NCBI RefSeq assembly: GCF_000275725.1
Contig: NZ_AJTS01000023.1
Coordinates: 113,685-177,684, forward strand
Reading direction: 5' to 3'
Origin: Vreelandella stevensii S18214
Lineage (GTDB): Bacteria; Pseudomonadota; Gammaproteobacteria; Pseudomonadales; Halomonadaceae
DNA: 64,000 nucleotides
Shown here: positions 16,914-25,128 of the stretch, piece by piece
Layout of the letters: the number at the start of each line of letters is the position of its first letter
Position numbering within the stretch: position 1 is the first letter of the stretch
The notes under the pieces: model-generated
Database searches by the model: none
Told to the model about the DNA's origin: nothing
What the model saw: only the letters and a program-made list of their open reading frames with translations
Position numbers and translations under genes: made by a program

Positions 16914-17342
16914 ACCAAGCAACCGCTCTACAATAGCTTCTTGTACAAAAGGCAAGTGCTCTTCATAAAGGGTAGCAGCTCTAACATTCGTCAAGCGCCC
17001 TTGGCGCTCAGGTATCTCAAGAATAAATTCTTCTTGCACCACCCACGAAACTTTAACAAATAACGAGTTCCAATCTTTAATTGATCCAAAACCTAGATCA
17101 CCACCAAGTATGCAAGACATTAAGTTCTTACTAACAACGCCGATACCTTTTACCCTAATACTTCTGGAGCCTGGCCGATTGGCCTTTATATAGAGAATAT
17201 CCCCGACCTTTAAACCGGAAATAAATGAGTAGAGGTCTTCAGCGCTCTCCTCATTCCACCCTAGTATGAATTGACCTCTTTCAAAAAAGAGGCCTGATAC
17301 TTCTACACCATCCCAGTTAGAACCCACGCCATAGACTGCCAT
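16908..17342 (-). CDS. Integron cassette protein of unknown function (144 residues)
   Basis: A 144-residue soluble protein beginning MAVYGVGSNWDGVEVSGLFF, with a following segment (GLKVGDILYIKANRPGSRSI, then RVKGIGVV) whose pattern 'sized pore, KxGDxIxIK, hxGIG' is reminiscent of EVE/McrB-N-like base-reading domains. The resemblance is loose, so no function is claimed. The gene is clearly AT-richer than the cob genes next to it. It begins 14 bp after a GTTATGC core and ends inside the R'' core of an attC, so it is a complete cassette. Confidence 0.7.
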   Translation of the reverse strand: MAVYGVGSNWDGVEVSGLFFERGQFILGWNEESAEDLYSFISGLKVGDILYIKANRPGSRSIRVKGIGVVSKNLMSCILGGDLGFGSIKDWNSLFVKVSWVVQEEFILEIPERQGRLTNVRAATLYEEHLPFVQEAIVERLLGA

Positions 17343-17355
17343 TTACTCTCCTAGT

Positions 17356-17422
17356 GCATAACAGTGATTATACGCCCTTCCACATAACATTATTGAACGC
17401 GCCAGCATGATTATTGATGTTA
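17356..17422 (-). other. Probable attC site of a gene-less mini-cassette
   Basis: The right core on the minus strand is GTTATGC (17356-17362), directly before the 144-residue cassette gene. A left core ATATAAC lies at about 17416-17422, with imperfect arms between (ATAACATCAATAATCATGC versus GTATAATCACTGTTATGC). Symmetry is weaker than in the neighbouring sites, so the left limit is uncertain. The cassette between this site and the core at 17483-17489 would be about 127 bp and has no gene. Confidence 0.5.
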
Positions 17423-17482
17423 TATCGCCACTCAAAAAATCATAAACCACTGTTTCTAATAGGCTATGTCTGACTCATGGCA

Positions 17483-17585
17483 GCATAACCAAAATTCGCG
17501 TGACCGCCGCTTTTTACGGTTTAATCATACTCTATTGATAAATTTGGCTTTGGTCACGCAGATTTTTTGAAAAATTGCGTTGGGT
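17483..17585 (-). other. Integron attC recombination site (103 bp)
   Basis: On the minus strand: a perfect R'' core ACCCAAC, then GCAATTTTTC and CTGCGTGACC, a long loop, GGTCACGCGAATTTTG and the R' core GTTATGC. The GCGTGACC/GGTCACGC arms pair exactly. It is the outermost attC found, nearest the cobO side. No attI or integrase gene follows; the DNA beyond is a GC-rich repeat. Confidence 0.72.
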
Positions 17586-17930
17586 CAAAGGATGGGGTGG
17601 TTTGAGGAGTGTGGGTGAGGGGATGTGGCGGGGTCGGGGCGGCTGGGCGCCGCCTTCGCGCCGGGCCGCCGCTGCGGGTGCCTTCCTCGCTCGTTGCTCT
17701 CGCTCGGGCGTTACGCCGCGCTACGGGTGGGGTGAGGTTTGGTGGCTTGATCGTCGTGAGCTGAAGCTCCCTGCCACAATGGCGGGTTCGGGGCGGCTGG
17801 GGGGCCGCCTTCGCGGGTGCCTTCCTCGCTCGTTGCTCTCGCTCGGGCGTTACGCCGCGCTACGGGGGCCGAACGTCTAACACTCACGGGTCCCCAGCCA
17901 CTCCTCTCCCCTTCCATTTTTCTCCTCACT
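17586..17930. repeat. Gene-less GC-rich stretch with a 54-bp direct repeat
   Basis: About 345 bp without a credible gene. The 54-bp unit at 17674-17727 recurs at 17813-17866 (starting GCGGGTGCCTTCCTCGCTCG, ending CGCGCTACGGG), each time preceded by a similar GGGGCGGCTGGG box. The abrupt composition change from the AT-rich cassette array marks the edge of the acquired region. No promoter or terminator is convincing here, although cobO ends at 17931 and needs one. Confidence 0.7.
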
Positions 17931-18542
17931 TCAAAGCTCGATGCCTTTTTGGGCTTTGATGCCTTGGTCTTTGAAGGCGTGTTTGACGACTTTCATTTCG
18001 GTGACGGTGTCGGCGAGGTCGATGAGGGGTTGGGGGGCGTAGCGGCCGGTGACGATGGCGTGTTGCATGGGGGGGCGGGCTTGCAGGTCGTCGAGGACCT
18101 GGTCCATGTCGAGGTACTCGTAGCGCAGGGCGATGTTGAGTTCGTCGAGCAGTACCATGTGGTAGCTTTCGTCTTGCAGCATGCGCTTGGCTTGTGCCCA
18201 GGCGGCGTTGGCGGCAGCGACGTCGCGTTCGCGGTCCTGGGTGTCCCAGGTGTAGCCTTCGCCCATGACGTGGTAGTCCACGTTGGGCAGGTTGCGGAAG
18301 AAGGCTTCTTCGCCGGTGCTGAACGCGCCCTTGATGAACTGCACCACGCCTACTTTCATGCCGTGGCCCAGGGCGCGGGCGAGCATGCCAAAACCGGAGC
18401 TGCTTTTACCTTTGCCGGGGCCGGTGAGCACCAGCAAAATGCCCTGCTCTTTGTCGGCGCGGGCGATGCGCTCGTTCATGATTTTTTGCTTGGCCGCCAT
18501 GCGCTGGGCATGGCGTTCCGGGGTTTTGGCATTTTCGCGCAT
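17931..18542 (-). CDS. cobO: Corrinoid adenosyltransferase (ATP:cob(I)alamin/cobyrinic acid a,c-diamide)
   Basis: A 203-residue CobO/BtuR-type enzyme that attaches the 5'-deoxyadenosyl group to the Co(I) corrin. P-loop-like motif GPGKGKSSSGFG at about residues 40-51, then KVGVVQFIKGAFSTGEE and VLLDELNIALRYEYLD, and the closing AIVTGRYAPQPLIDLADTVTEM. It is the last gene of the minus-strand corrin operon, 19 bp after ytoQ, and acts after ring amidation in the aerobic pathway. Both de novo synthesis and salvage would use it. Confidence 0.95.
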   Translation of the reverse strand: MRENAKTPERHAQRMAAKQKIMNERIARADKEQGILLVLTGPGKGKSSSGFGMLARALGHGMKVGVVQFIKGAFSTGEEAFFRNLPNVDYHVMGEGYTWDTQDRERDVAAANAAWAQAKRMLQDESYHMVLLDELNIALRYEYLDMDQVLDDLQARPPMQHAIVTGRYAPQPLIDLADTVTEMKVVKHAFKDQGIKAQKGIEL

Positions 18543-18561
18543 GGGGGCTCCTTGGCGTGTT

Positions 18562-19002
18562 TTACGCTTTCAGTACGTAGCGCAGGGTTTCCACGACCTG
18601 ATCGGTGGTGGTGCACCAGGCTTGGGCCTGGGCGTCGACTTCTTTCAGCGGGTGAACGATCTCTTCGCTGTGCAGCGTGATGTAGGGCTTGGCCAGGGCT
18701 GCGCAGTAGCCTGCATCGAAGGCGGCGTTCCACTGCTTGTACTTGTCGCCGAAGCGCACCACCACCAGATCGGCTTGTTCGATCAGGGTGCGGGTGCGGA
18801 TGGCGTTCACTTTGGAGGACTGGTGGTCGCGCCAGAAGCCGTTGTCCGGCTTGCCCAGGTGGTCGCCAGCGGCATCGGAGGCGTCGTGGTCGGTCACCGG
18901 GGCGGTGAAGACCACGTCCAGGCCTGCGGCTTCTGCGCCGCGCTGGATCTCTTCGCGCCAGTCGGTGTGGATCTCGCCGGAAAGGTAGACGTAAAAGCTC
19001 AT
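18562..19002 (-). CDS. ytoQ: YtoQ-family protein
   Basis: A 146-residue protein starting MSFYVYLSGEIHTDWREEIQ, with DVVFTAPVTDHDASDAAGD, IEQADLVVVRFGDKYKQWNA and FDAGYCAALAKPYITLH. This is the YtoQ family, related in fold to nucleoside 2-deoxyribosyltransferases (the FGxxYKQWNAAFDxG stretch). Start chosen at ATG 19002 by the family N-terminus and the preceding GGAG-like site; 18 extra residues upstream are not conserved-looking. It lies between cobF and cobO, so a role in corrin or lower-ligand metabolism is possible, but nothing proves it. Confidence 0.8.
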   Translation of the reverse strand: MSFYVYLSGEIHTDWREEIQRGAEAAGLDVVFTAPVTDHDASDAAGDHLGKPDNGFWRDHQSSKVNAIRTRTLIEQADLVVVRFGDKYKQWNAAFDAGYCAALAKPYITLHSEEIVHPLKEVDAQAQAWCTTTDQVVETLRYVLKA

Positions 19003-19074
19003 GGTGGCTCCTTGCGATTTGCCGAGGGTATATGCGTCCATTCTATGGAAAGACATTCCATATTCATACCCGTG

Positions 19075-19839
19075 TTAGTGCAAAGGCTGCTGGGCCAGCA
19101 GGTAAATGTCCATGATCCAGCCATGGGCGTCACGCAACTCACCGCGCCGCTGAAGAATGGTATCGGCCACGTCGCTCAGTTGCCCTTCGATCAAGCACTG
19201 CTTGTCCATGCCCAGGTAGGCACCCCACCAGATGTAGGTGTCCTGGGGCGGTAGCGTGGTGAAGGCACCGCCGCTGTCCAGCATGACAGCCACCGTGGCG
19301 GCATCGCCTGGCCAGCCGCGTTCGCGCAGGCGACGGCCGGTGGTGATGTGTACCGGCTCGGCCAGGGCGTTGAGCGGGATTCTGTGTTCGGCGGTCAGCA
19401 CTTGCAGGCTGGTAATGCCCGGGATGACCTGTACGTTCATCGCCCTGCCCGCGGCGCTCAGGCGCTGGGTAATCCGCAGGCTGCTGTCGTACAGCGAAGG
19501 GTCTCCCCACACCAGCATGCCCACCCGCCCGCCGTTGGGCAGGTGAGCATCGATGTGCTGTGCCCATGTGCGGGCGATGGCGGCGTGCCAGTCGTCCACC
19601 GCCCCCAGGTAGTCGTGGCCGTTGGCCCGCTGAGGCAGGTCGAACTCGACCACCCTGGGCGTCATCGGCGCTTCCAGCAGGCGTTCGCAGAGCAGGCGGC
19701 GCAGGTCGATGAGATCCGACTTGGACGCGCCTTTGCGGGGCAGCAGTATCAGATCGGCATCATTGAGGGCGCGCACGGCGGCCAGGGTGACGTGGTCAGG
19801 GTTGCCGGTGCCAATACCGATCAACGATAACGTAATCAT
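19075..19839 (-). CDS. cobF: Precorrin-6A synthase (deacetylating)
   Basis: A 254-residue SAM-dependent tetrapyrrole methyltransferase; CobF methylates C1 of precorrin-5 and releases acetate. It shows the fold's [19 protein letters not shown]-terminus, [12 protein letters not shown] (the GDP motif) and [15 protein letters not shown] (the PGxxS loop), and the CobF-specific WIMDIYLLA end. Starts in a 4-bp ATGA overlap with cobM. Aerobic-pathway-specific, so oxygen-dependent B12 synthesis is indicated. Confidence 0.95.
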   Translation of the reverse strand: MITLSLIGIGTGNPDHVTLAAVRALNDADLILLPRKGASKSDLIDLRRLLCERLLEAPMTPRVVEFDLPQRANGHDYLGAVDDWHAAIARTWAQHIDAHLPNGGRVGMLVWGDPSLYDSSLRITQRLSAAGRAMNVQVIPGITSLQVLTAEHRIPLNALAEPVHITTGRRLRERGWPGDAATVAVMLDSGGAFTTLPPQDTYIWWGAYLGMDKQCLIEGQLSDVADTILQRRGELRDAHGWIMDIYLLAQQPLH

Positions 19840-20633
19840 GGCTCGCTCTCCCCCGCTGGGGCCGCAAAGGGAGAATCCGCCGACTGGGGACGAAAACGGC
19901 GGTCATAGCCTATCGCGTAGAGGCTGCTCTCCTGGAAGTCTTCGCACTCCAATACCGGCCCCACCAGAATTAGCGCGGTGCGCTGCATGGTGTCATCGAT
20001 CTTCGTTTCTATCGTGGCTAGCCGCCCACGCACTACCCGCTCATCGGGCCAGCTTGCTCGCCATACCACCGCCACCGGGCACTGCGCTCCATAATGTGGG
20101 GTCAGGCTTTCCACCACCTGGGCAAGATTGTGAATGGAGAGGTGAATGGCCAGGGTGGCGCCAGTGCGGGCAAAGTTGGCCAGGGTCTCTTCGCTGGGCA
20201 TGGCACTGGCCCGCCCAGGTGTACGGGTGAGCACCACCGACTGGGCCACGCCGGGCAGCGTCAACTCCTGGCCCAGGGTCGCTGCTGCGGCGGCAAAGGA
20301 GGGCACACCGGGGGTGATGCTGTAAGGAATCTTCAACTCACGCAGGCGGCGCAGCTGCTCGCCCATGGCCGACCATACCGAGAGATCCCCCGAGTGCAGG
20401 CGGGCGATGTCCAAGCCTGCCGCGTGGGCGGTTTGAACTTCGTGAAGTATCTCGTCTAGCGATAGCGGCGCGGTGTTGATCACCCTGGCCCCTGGCGGGC
20501 AGTGTTGCAGAATCTGCTCCGGCACTAACGAGCCCGCATAGAGGCACACCGGGCAGGCGGCGATCAGGTCACGCCCGCGCAGGGTAAGCAGATCCGGCGC
20601 GCCGGGGCCTGCGCCAATGAAATGTACGGTCAT
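19836..20633 (-). CDS. cobM: Precorrin-4 C11-methyltransferase
   Basis: A 265-residue methyltransferase (CobM). Seen: [20 protein letters not shown], the [14 protein letters not shown] loop, [20 protein letters not shown], and [12 protein letters not shown], a segment typical of CobM/CbiF. It adds a methyl at C11 of precorrin-4. It overlaps cobE by one base at its start and cobF by 4 bp at its end, so these genes are translationally coupled. Confidence 0.95.
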   Translation of the reverse strand: MTVHFIGAGPGAPDLLTLRGRDLIAACPVCLYAGSLVPEQILQHCPPGARVINTAPLSLDEILHEVQTAHAAGLDIARLHSGDLSVWSAMGEQLRRLRELKIPYSITPGVPSFAAAAATLGQELTLPGVAQSVVLTRTPGRASAMPSEETLANFARTGATLAIHLSIHNLAQVVESLTPHYGAQCPVAVVWRASWPDERVVRGRLATIETKIDDTMQRTALILVGPVLECEDFQESSLYAIGYDRRFRPQSADSPFAAPAGESEP

Positions 20634-21052
20634 TATCGATTTCCTTCTGCCAACGCCAGCGCGGCGGTGGCCTGTCGATCCGCTGAGATGATTCTGGGCC
20701 CTAGCAGCCTTGCCCCTGGCCCGGCCCCCAGTAGCGCCACGGCTTCGGCGACGCTGCCCGTACCACGGGCCTGCATGCTGCGAACCGAGTGGGTGAGCGT
20801 TGAGGCTGAAGAGAGCTCGGCGTCTGCCACGGCGATTACCTCCAGACTGCGCAGTTGGCCCAGTTGTTGAACCAACGGCAGCATGGAGTGGGCCGATGCC
20901 AGTTGGTCGATGGTGCCATACTGCTCGATCAGTTGATCCAGCGCTTGACCAAGAGACGTCAGCGGCGCTTCGCTGCGAAAGCCAAACCCCGCTACTTTTA
21001 TCCTTTGCACCTTCATCGCGTGCGCTATCGGTGTATCGTCAACATCGTTCAT
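20633..21052 (-). CDS. cobE: CobE-type cobalamin biosynthesis protein (CbiG C-terminal-like)
   Basis: A 139-residue protein matching the CobE/CbiG C-terminal domain: [19 protein letters not shown], a middle [18 protein letters not shown], the [20 protein letters not shown] segment and [17 protein letters not shown] near the end. Its partners in the pathway are not settled. Start moved to ATG 21052, where it overlaps the cobL stop by 4 bp (ATGA); the frame is open 5 codons further. Confidence 0.85.
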   Translation of the reverse strand: MNDVDDTPIAHAMKVQRIKVAGFGFRSEAPLTSLGQALDQLIEQYGTIDQLASAHSMLPLVQQLGQLRSLEVIAVADAELSSASTLTHSVRSMQARGTGSVAEAVALLGAGPGARLLGPRIISADRQATAALALAEGNR

Positions 21053-22284
21053 CGAACGCCCCGCCACTGCACAATCGGGTAGTTGGCCTTCCAGCCCCGG
21101 CGGGTGCCGATGGGGGCCGCGCTGGCCAGCTCCAGGCGCAGCAGCTCACCGCCTGCCTGCTGGTGCCAATGGGCCAGCAATGCTTCCGACTCCAGGGTGA
21201 CCGCATTGGCGACGATGCGCACGCCTTGGGGTAGGCATTGCCATAAGGCCTCTAACAGCGTTTGGGATAACCCGCCGCCGATAAACACCGCATTCGGTAG
21301 CGGTGTCTCGTTGAGCCTGTCAACCGCACTGCCCTCTTTGACCGCTAGCCAGTCAACGCCCAGGCTGGCTGCGTTGGCGCGTGCCCTAGCAGCCCGTTCA
21401 GGGTGGCGCTCAAAGCCGATGGCCTGATTATCCGGGTGAGCGAGCAGCCACTCAATGGCGATGGAGCCCGACCCGGTGCCGATATCCCATAGCCGCTCAC
21501 CGGGCATGGGGGCCAAGGCGGATAGAGTGATTGCGCGAACGGCCTGCTTGGTGATCTGGCCGTCATGCTCAAAGAGGCTATCTGGCAGGCCGGGGGTAAG
21601 CGGCAAGGCGGGGCCAGCCCCGGCAATGTTGAGCCCTACCGCGACGGGGTGGGCGATATCCTCGGGTAACTCGGCCCCAATACGACAATGGCGAATGCGC
21701 TCTTCGGCACCGCCCAGGGATTCCAGCAGCGTTAGCTGGGAATCACCAAAGCCGAAGCGGTTCACCAGTGCCGCTAACTCGGCCACCGCCTCGCCGTCTC
21801 TTACCAGCACTAATAAACGCCTGCCCGCATGCAGATAGGGGCGAATGCGCGTTAGCGGTTTGGCATGCAGGCCCAGGCAAGTGCAGCGCTCCAGCGGCCA
21901 GCCTAAACGGGAAGCCGCCAGGCTAAAGGTGGAGGGCGATGGCAGCGCCTGCCACTCCTCTGCCGCCAGGTGACGTGATATGGAAGTGCCTGCCCCAAAC
22001 CAGAAGGGGTCGCCGGAGACCAGCATAACGACCCGACGGCCGCGCTGCGCTAACAGCATGGGAATGCCATCGGCAAAGGGCACCGGCCATTCATGCATCT
22101 CCATGTTCAGGTCAGCATTCAGGGGTGGCAGCAGGCGTAAGTGGCGGCGCGCACCGAAGACTACCTGGGCATTCTCCAGCGCTTCACGGCTTGTCGGGGT
22201 TAGCCCCGCTATGCCACTCTCCCCCCATCCTAATAGCGTCAGCCAGGGAGCCTGACCCACTGGAGCGTGAGAAATTTCAGCCAT
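21049..22284 (-). CDS. cobL: Precorrin-6B C5,15-methyltransferase (decarboxylating)
   Basis: A two-domain CobL of about 411 residues. The N-terminal half is a CbiE-like methyltransferase (LTLLGWGESGIAGLTPTSRE, VMLVSGDPFWFGAG, PSPSTFSLAASRLGWPLE). The C-terminal half is CbiT-like (LWDIGTGSGSIAIEWLL and FIGGGLSQTLLEALWQ). It methylates C5 and C15 and decarboxylates the C12 acetate. Start chosen at ATG 22284, opposite and overlapping the start codon of cobK on the other strand; an AGGAT site lies upstream. An earlier in-frame Met at 22293 would work too. Confidence 0.95.
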   Translation of the reverse strand: MAEISHAPVGQAPWLTLLGWGESGIAGLTPTSREALENAQVVFGARRHLRLLPPLNADLNMEMHEWPVPFADGIPMLLAQRGRRVVMLVSGDPFWFGAGTSISRHLAAEEWQALPSPSTFSLAASRLGWPLERCTCLGLHAKPLTRIRPYLHAGRRLLVLVRDGEAVAELAALVNRFGFGDSQLTLLESLGGAEERIRHCRIGAELPEDIAHPVAVGLNIAGAGPALPLTPGLPDSLFEHDGQITKQAVRAITLSALAPMPGERLWDIGTGSGSIAIEWLLAHPDNQAIGFERHPERAARARANAASLGVDWLAVKEGSAVDRLNETPLPNAVFIGGGLSQTLLEALWQCLPQGVRIVANAVTLESEALLAHWHQQAGGELLRLELASAAPIGTRRGWKANYPIVQWRGVR

Positions 22285-23020
22285 GATCAACATCCTAATT
22301 CTTGGGGGAACCTCTGAAGCCAGCGCCCTGGCCAGCGCCGTCGCCAAGCGCGGCCTTCCTGCTGTGTTCAGCTATGCTGGGCGGGTGAACGCGCCCAAAC
22401 CCCAGCCGCTACCTACCCGCATTGGCGGTTTTGGCGGCGTCAGTGGGCTAGTCGCTTTTTTAGCCCAGCAGCGCATTACCCATGTTGTTGATGCCACCCA
22501 CCCTTTTGCTACCCAGATGAGCACTCATGTTGTCGCCGCTGCGGCTCAGTGTGGGGTTAAGGCCACTGCCCTTACCCGGCCTGCCTGGCGACCCATTGAT
22601 GGCGACCAGTGGCAGAGCGTGGCAACGGTCGATGAGGCGGTTAGCGCGCTGGCTGGCCCACCCCAGCGTGTACTACTGGCCATTGGCCGCATGCACCTGG
22701 CTGCCTTTGCCCCCCAGCCCCAGCACCATTACGTTCTGCGTCTGGTCGATCAGCCTAACAGCCCGCCGCCGCTCGTGGATTATAGCACCGTGATCGATAG
22801 AGGCCCGTTTACCCTGGAAGGCGACTTGGCTCTGCTGGAGACCCTGCGTATCGAGCGCATCGTATGTAAAAACTCCGGCGGCGAAGGCGCGGCGGCCAAA
22901 CTCACCGCTGCCCGTAGGCTCGGCCTGCCGGTGGTAATGATCGAGCGGCCGGAGCTGCCTTCCCGCCATGAGTTGCATAGTATCGATGACGTGATGAGCT
23001 GGCTTGATGACCACTGTTAA
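22283..23020 (+). CDS. cobK: Precorrin-6A reductase
   Basis: A 245-residue NADPH-dependent reductase that reduces precorrin-6A to precorrin-6B. The N-terminal MINILILGGTSEASALASAV and the HVVDATHPFATQMSTHVV and LLAIGRMHLAAF segments are CobK/CbiJ hallmarks, as are IVCKNSGGEGAAAKLTAARR and LPVVMIERP near the end. It is the only corrin-ring gene on the plus strand: it sits inverted between cobJ (convergent, 10 bp apart) and cobL (divergent, overlapping start codons). Its promoter must lie inside cobL. Confidence 0.95.
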   Translation: MINILILGGTSEASALASAVAKRGLPAVFSYAGRVNAPKPQPLPTRIGGFGGVSGLVAFLAQQRITHVVDATHPFATQMSTHVVAAAAQCGVKATALTRPAWRPIDGDQWQSVATVDEAVSALAGPPQRVLLAIGRMHLAAFAPQPQHHYVLRLVDQPNSPPPLVDYSTVIDRGPFTLEGDLALLETLRIERIVCKNSGGEGAAAKLTAARRLGLPVVMIERPELPSRHELHSIDDVMSWLDDHC

Positions 23021-23030
23021 GATACCACTG

Positions 23031-23780
23031 TTAATCGGCAGAACGTGGCGTATACACCAGCGGCACGCCCTCCCGCTCGATCAGCCGCGTCTGCTGGGAA
23101 CCGACGATCACCAGCGTGCGCATATCGGCCATTTCAGGTTCAGCCCCGCCTAGCGTCGTGACGCGAACCGATTCCTCGGGGGTAGAAACCGCGCGGGCGA
23201 AGATGATCAATCGGTCCGGGCCGCAGGCTTCCCTCAGTACCTGCAGGGTGCGCGCAAAACCCTCGGGCCGCGCTTTGGAGCGAGGGTTGTAGAACGCCAT
23301 GGCAAAATCGGCCTCGGCGGCCAAACGCAGGCGTTTTTCGATGAGCGCCCAGGGCTTGAGGTTGTCAGAAAGATTAATGCAGCAGAAGTCGTGACCCAGC
23401 GGCGCGCCGACACTGGCGCTGGCGGCCAGCATGGCGGAAATGCCCGGCAGCACCTGGATATCCAGGGTACGCCACTGGACGTTCCCGGCTTCCAGCGCCT
23501 CGAACACCGCCGCCGCCATGGCAAACACGCCGGGGTCACCAGAAGACACCACCACTACCCGGTGCCCCTCAAGCGCCAGCTGCAGCGCATGCTCTGCCCG
23601 GCGAATCTCTTGGCGATTATCCGAGCCATGGCGAATCAACCCGGCTCTAGGCGCGACCCGGTTGACGTAGGGTACGTAGCCCACCACATCGGTGGCCTGC
23701 TGCAGCGCAGCCGTCACTTCCGGGGTGATCATCGTTTCGGCCCCAGGCCCCAGGCCGACGATTTTCAGCCAGCCGCTCAT
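23031..23780 (-). CDS. cobJ: Precorrin-3B C17-methyltransferase
   Basis: A 249-residue methyltransferase and ring-contraction enzyme. Seen: LKIVGLGPGAETMITPEVTA, VGYVPYVNRV, VVVVSSGDPGVFAMAAAVFE, QVLPGISAMLAASASVGAPL, and DFAMAFYNPRSKARPEGF, the CobJ/CbiH-specific Y-N-P-R-S segment. It methylates C17 while the ring contracts. It overlaps cobI by 4 bp and is the last gene before the inverted cobK. Confidence 0.95.
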   Translation of the reverse strand: MSGWLKIVGLGPGAETMITPEVTAALQQATDVVGYVPYVNRVAPRAGLIRHGSDNRQEIRRAEHALQLALEGHRVVVVSSGDPGVFAMAAAVFEALEAGNVQWRTLDIQVLPGISAMLAASASVGAPLGHDFCCINLSDNLKPWALIEKRLRLAAEADFAMAFYNPRSKARPEGFARTLQVLREACGPDRLIIFARAVSTPEESVRVTTLGGAEPEMADMRTLVIVGSQQTRLIEREGVPLVYTPRSAD

Positions 23781-24502
23781 GGGCGCCGCCCGTTGCCGTG
23801 AATCAGCACGATCGAGAAGTACGGTACGCTCTCGCCAACGTCGGCCAGCGGCAATACCCGTTGCTGAGGCATGGCGGCGTACTCGATCAGCCAGGCATCC
23901 TCTTCTCGGCCAGCGTGCACCAGCGCCCGGCGCAATTTGGCCAGGTTGCGGCCAATCTTCATCACCACCAGCGCGTCGGTCTGGGCGATACGTTCGGCCA
24001 GCGCCGCTTCGGGTAGCGTGGCCATCAGTACGGTCATGATGTCATCGCCCCAGGTGATCGGCTGGCCGGTGGCTGTCCATGCCGCCGACATGCCGGTAAT
24101 GCCCGGCACCACCGAGACCGGCACCCGGTTCAACAACCGCGTGTAGAGGTGCATGAAGGAGCCGTAGAAGAACGGGTCGCCTTCGCACAGCACCACCACA
24201 TCGCAGCCTGCCTCGGCCATCTCAGTTAGCTGGGCCACGCTGCGTTCATAGAAGGCTGACAACAGCTCGTTGTAGCGGGGGTCATCAAAGGGAATCTCCG
24301 TGGTCACCGGATACTCCATGGGCAGCTCGATTGCCCCAGGGCTTATCAGTCCTTCCACAATGGTGCGAGCATGGCCGCAGCGGCCCTTCTTGCGAAAATA
24401 GGCCACGTGGGTCGCCCCGCGTATCAGGCGGTCGGCGCGCACGCTCATCAAGTCCTGGCTGCCGGGCCCCAGGCCCACTCCGACGATGGCTCCCTGGGTC
24501 AT
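23777..24502 (-). CDS. cobI: Precorrin-2 C20-methyltransferase
   Basis: A 241-residue CobI/CbiL. Motifs: MTQGAIVGVGLGPGSQDLMS, RKKGRCGHARTIVEGL, VVVLCEGDPFFYGSFMHLYT and VVPGITGMSAAWTATGQPIT. It methylates C20 of precorrin-2. The start at 24502 was chosen from the family N-terminus; it overlaps the cobH stop by 4 bp. The frame is open for another 87 codons upstream inside cobH, which is a shadow. Confidence 0.95.
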   Translation of the reverse strand: MTQGAIVGVGLGPGSQDLMSVRADRLIRGATHVAYFRKKGRCGHARTIVEGLISPGAIELPMEYPVTTEIPFDDPRYNELLSAFYERSVAQLTEMAEAGCDVVVLCEGDPFFYGSFMHLYTRLLNRVPVSVVPGITGMSAAWTATGQPITWGDDIMTVLMATLPEAALAERIAQTDALVVMKIGRNLAKLRRALVHAGREEDAWLIEYAAMPQQRVLPLADVGESVPYFSIVLIHGNGRRP

Positions 24503-25128
24503 TCGATGCGATCCGCCATGGCGTTGATGGCAGCCACCGTCACGGCGCTGCCGCCCAGCCGACCACGAACGACACAGCTGGGCAGTGCCGAATGGGCCAG
24601 CAGCGCTTCCTTGGATTCCGCCGCTCCCACGAAGCCCACCGGGCAGCCGATGATCGCCGCCGGGCGTGGGCAGGCCGGGTCTTCGAGCATGTTGAGCAGA
24701 TGAAACAGCGCGGTGGGCGCGTTGCCAATGGCGACCACGGCGCCTGCCAGACGCGGGCGCCACAGCTCCAGCGCCGCCGCCGAGCGGGTATTGGCCATTT
24801 CCCGGGCGAGCGTGGGCGTGCGCTCATCGTTAAGGGTGCAGATGACCTGATTGTCGGCTGGCAGACGCTTGCGAGTGATGCCTTCCGAAACCATCCGGGC
24901 ATCACACAGAATCGGCGCGCCCTGCTCCAGGGCGGTGCGGGCCTTGTGCACCACATCGTTTCGAAAGTGAATATGCCCGGCCAATTCCACCAGGCCAGCG
25001 GCGTGAATCATGCGTACTGCAACCGTCTCTTCTTCCGCTGAAAAGCGGCCAAGTTCCGCCTCGCGGCGAATGATGGCGAAGGATTCCCGGTATATCGCCG
25101 GGCCACTGGTTTCATACTGATAAGGCAC
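24499..25128 (-). CDS. cobH: Precorrin-8X methylmutase
   Basis: A 209-residue enzyme that moves the C11 methyl to C12 to form hydrogenobyrinic acid. Seen: the RMIHAAGLVELAGHIHFRND stretch with the active-site His, ILCDARMVSEGITRKRLPAD, and the end region PAAIIGCPVGFVGAAESKEA. No cofactor is needed. It overlaps cobG by 17 bp and cobI by 4 bp. Confidence 0.95.
   Translation of the reverse strand: MPYQYETSGPAIYRESFAIIRREAELGRFSAEEETVAVRMIHAAGLVELAGHIHFRNDVVHKARTALEQGAPILCDARMVSEGITRKRLPADNQVICTLNDERTPTLAREMANTRSAAALELWRPRLAGAVVAIGNAPTALFHLLNMLEDPACPRPAAIIGCPVGFVGAAESKEALLAHSALPSCVVRGRLGGSAVTVAAINAMADRIE

Noticed and set aside
17575-17880. 101-residue frame in the GC-rich gap
   Set aside because: It runs across the 54-bp direct repeat; composition is Arg/Trp/Gly shadow-like, without a ribosome binding site.
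19348-19830. Antisense open frames inside cob genes (many over 100 codons)
   Set aside because: High GC keeps all frames open; the corrin genes on the minus strand have clear family motifs, the antisense frames none.
23777-24763. Longer N-terminus for cobI
   Set aside because: The extra 87 residues are low-complexity Arg/Gly shadow of cobH.
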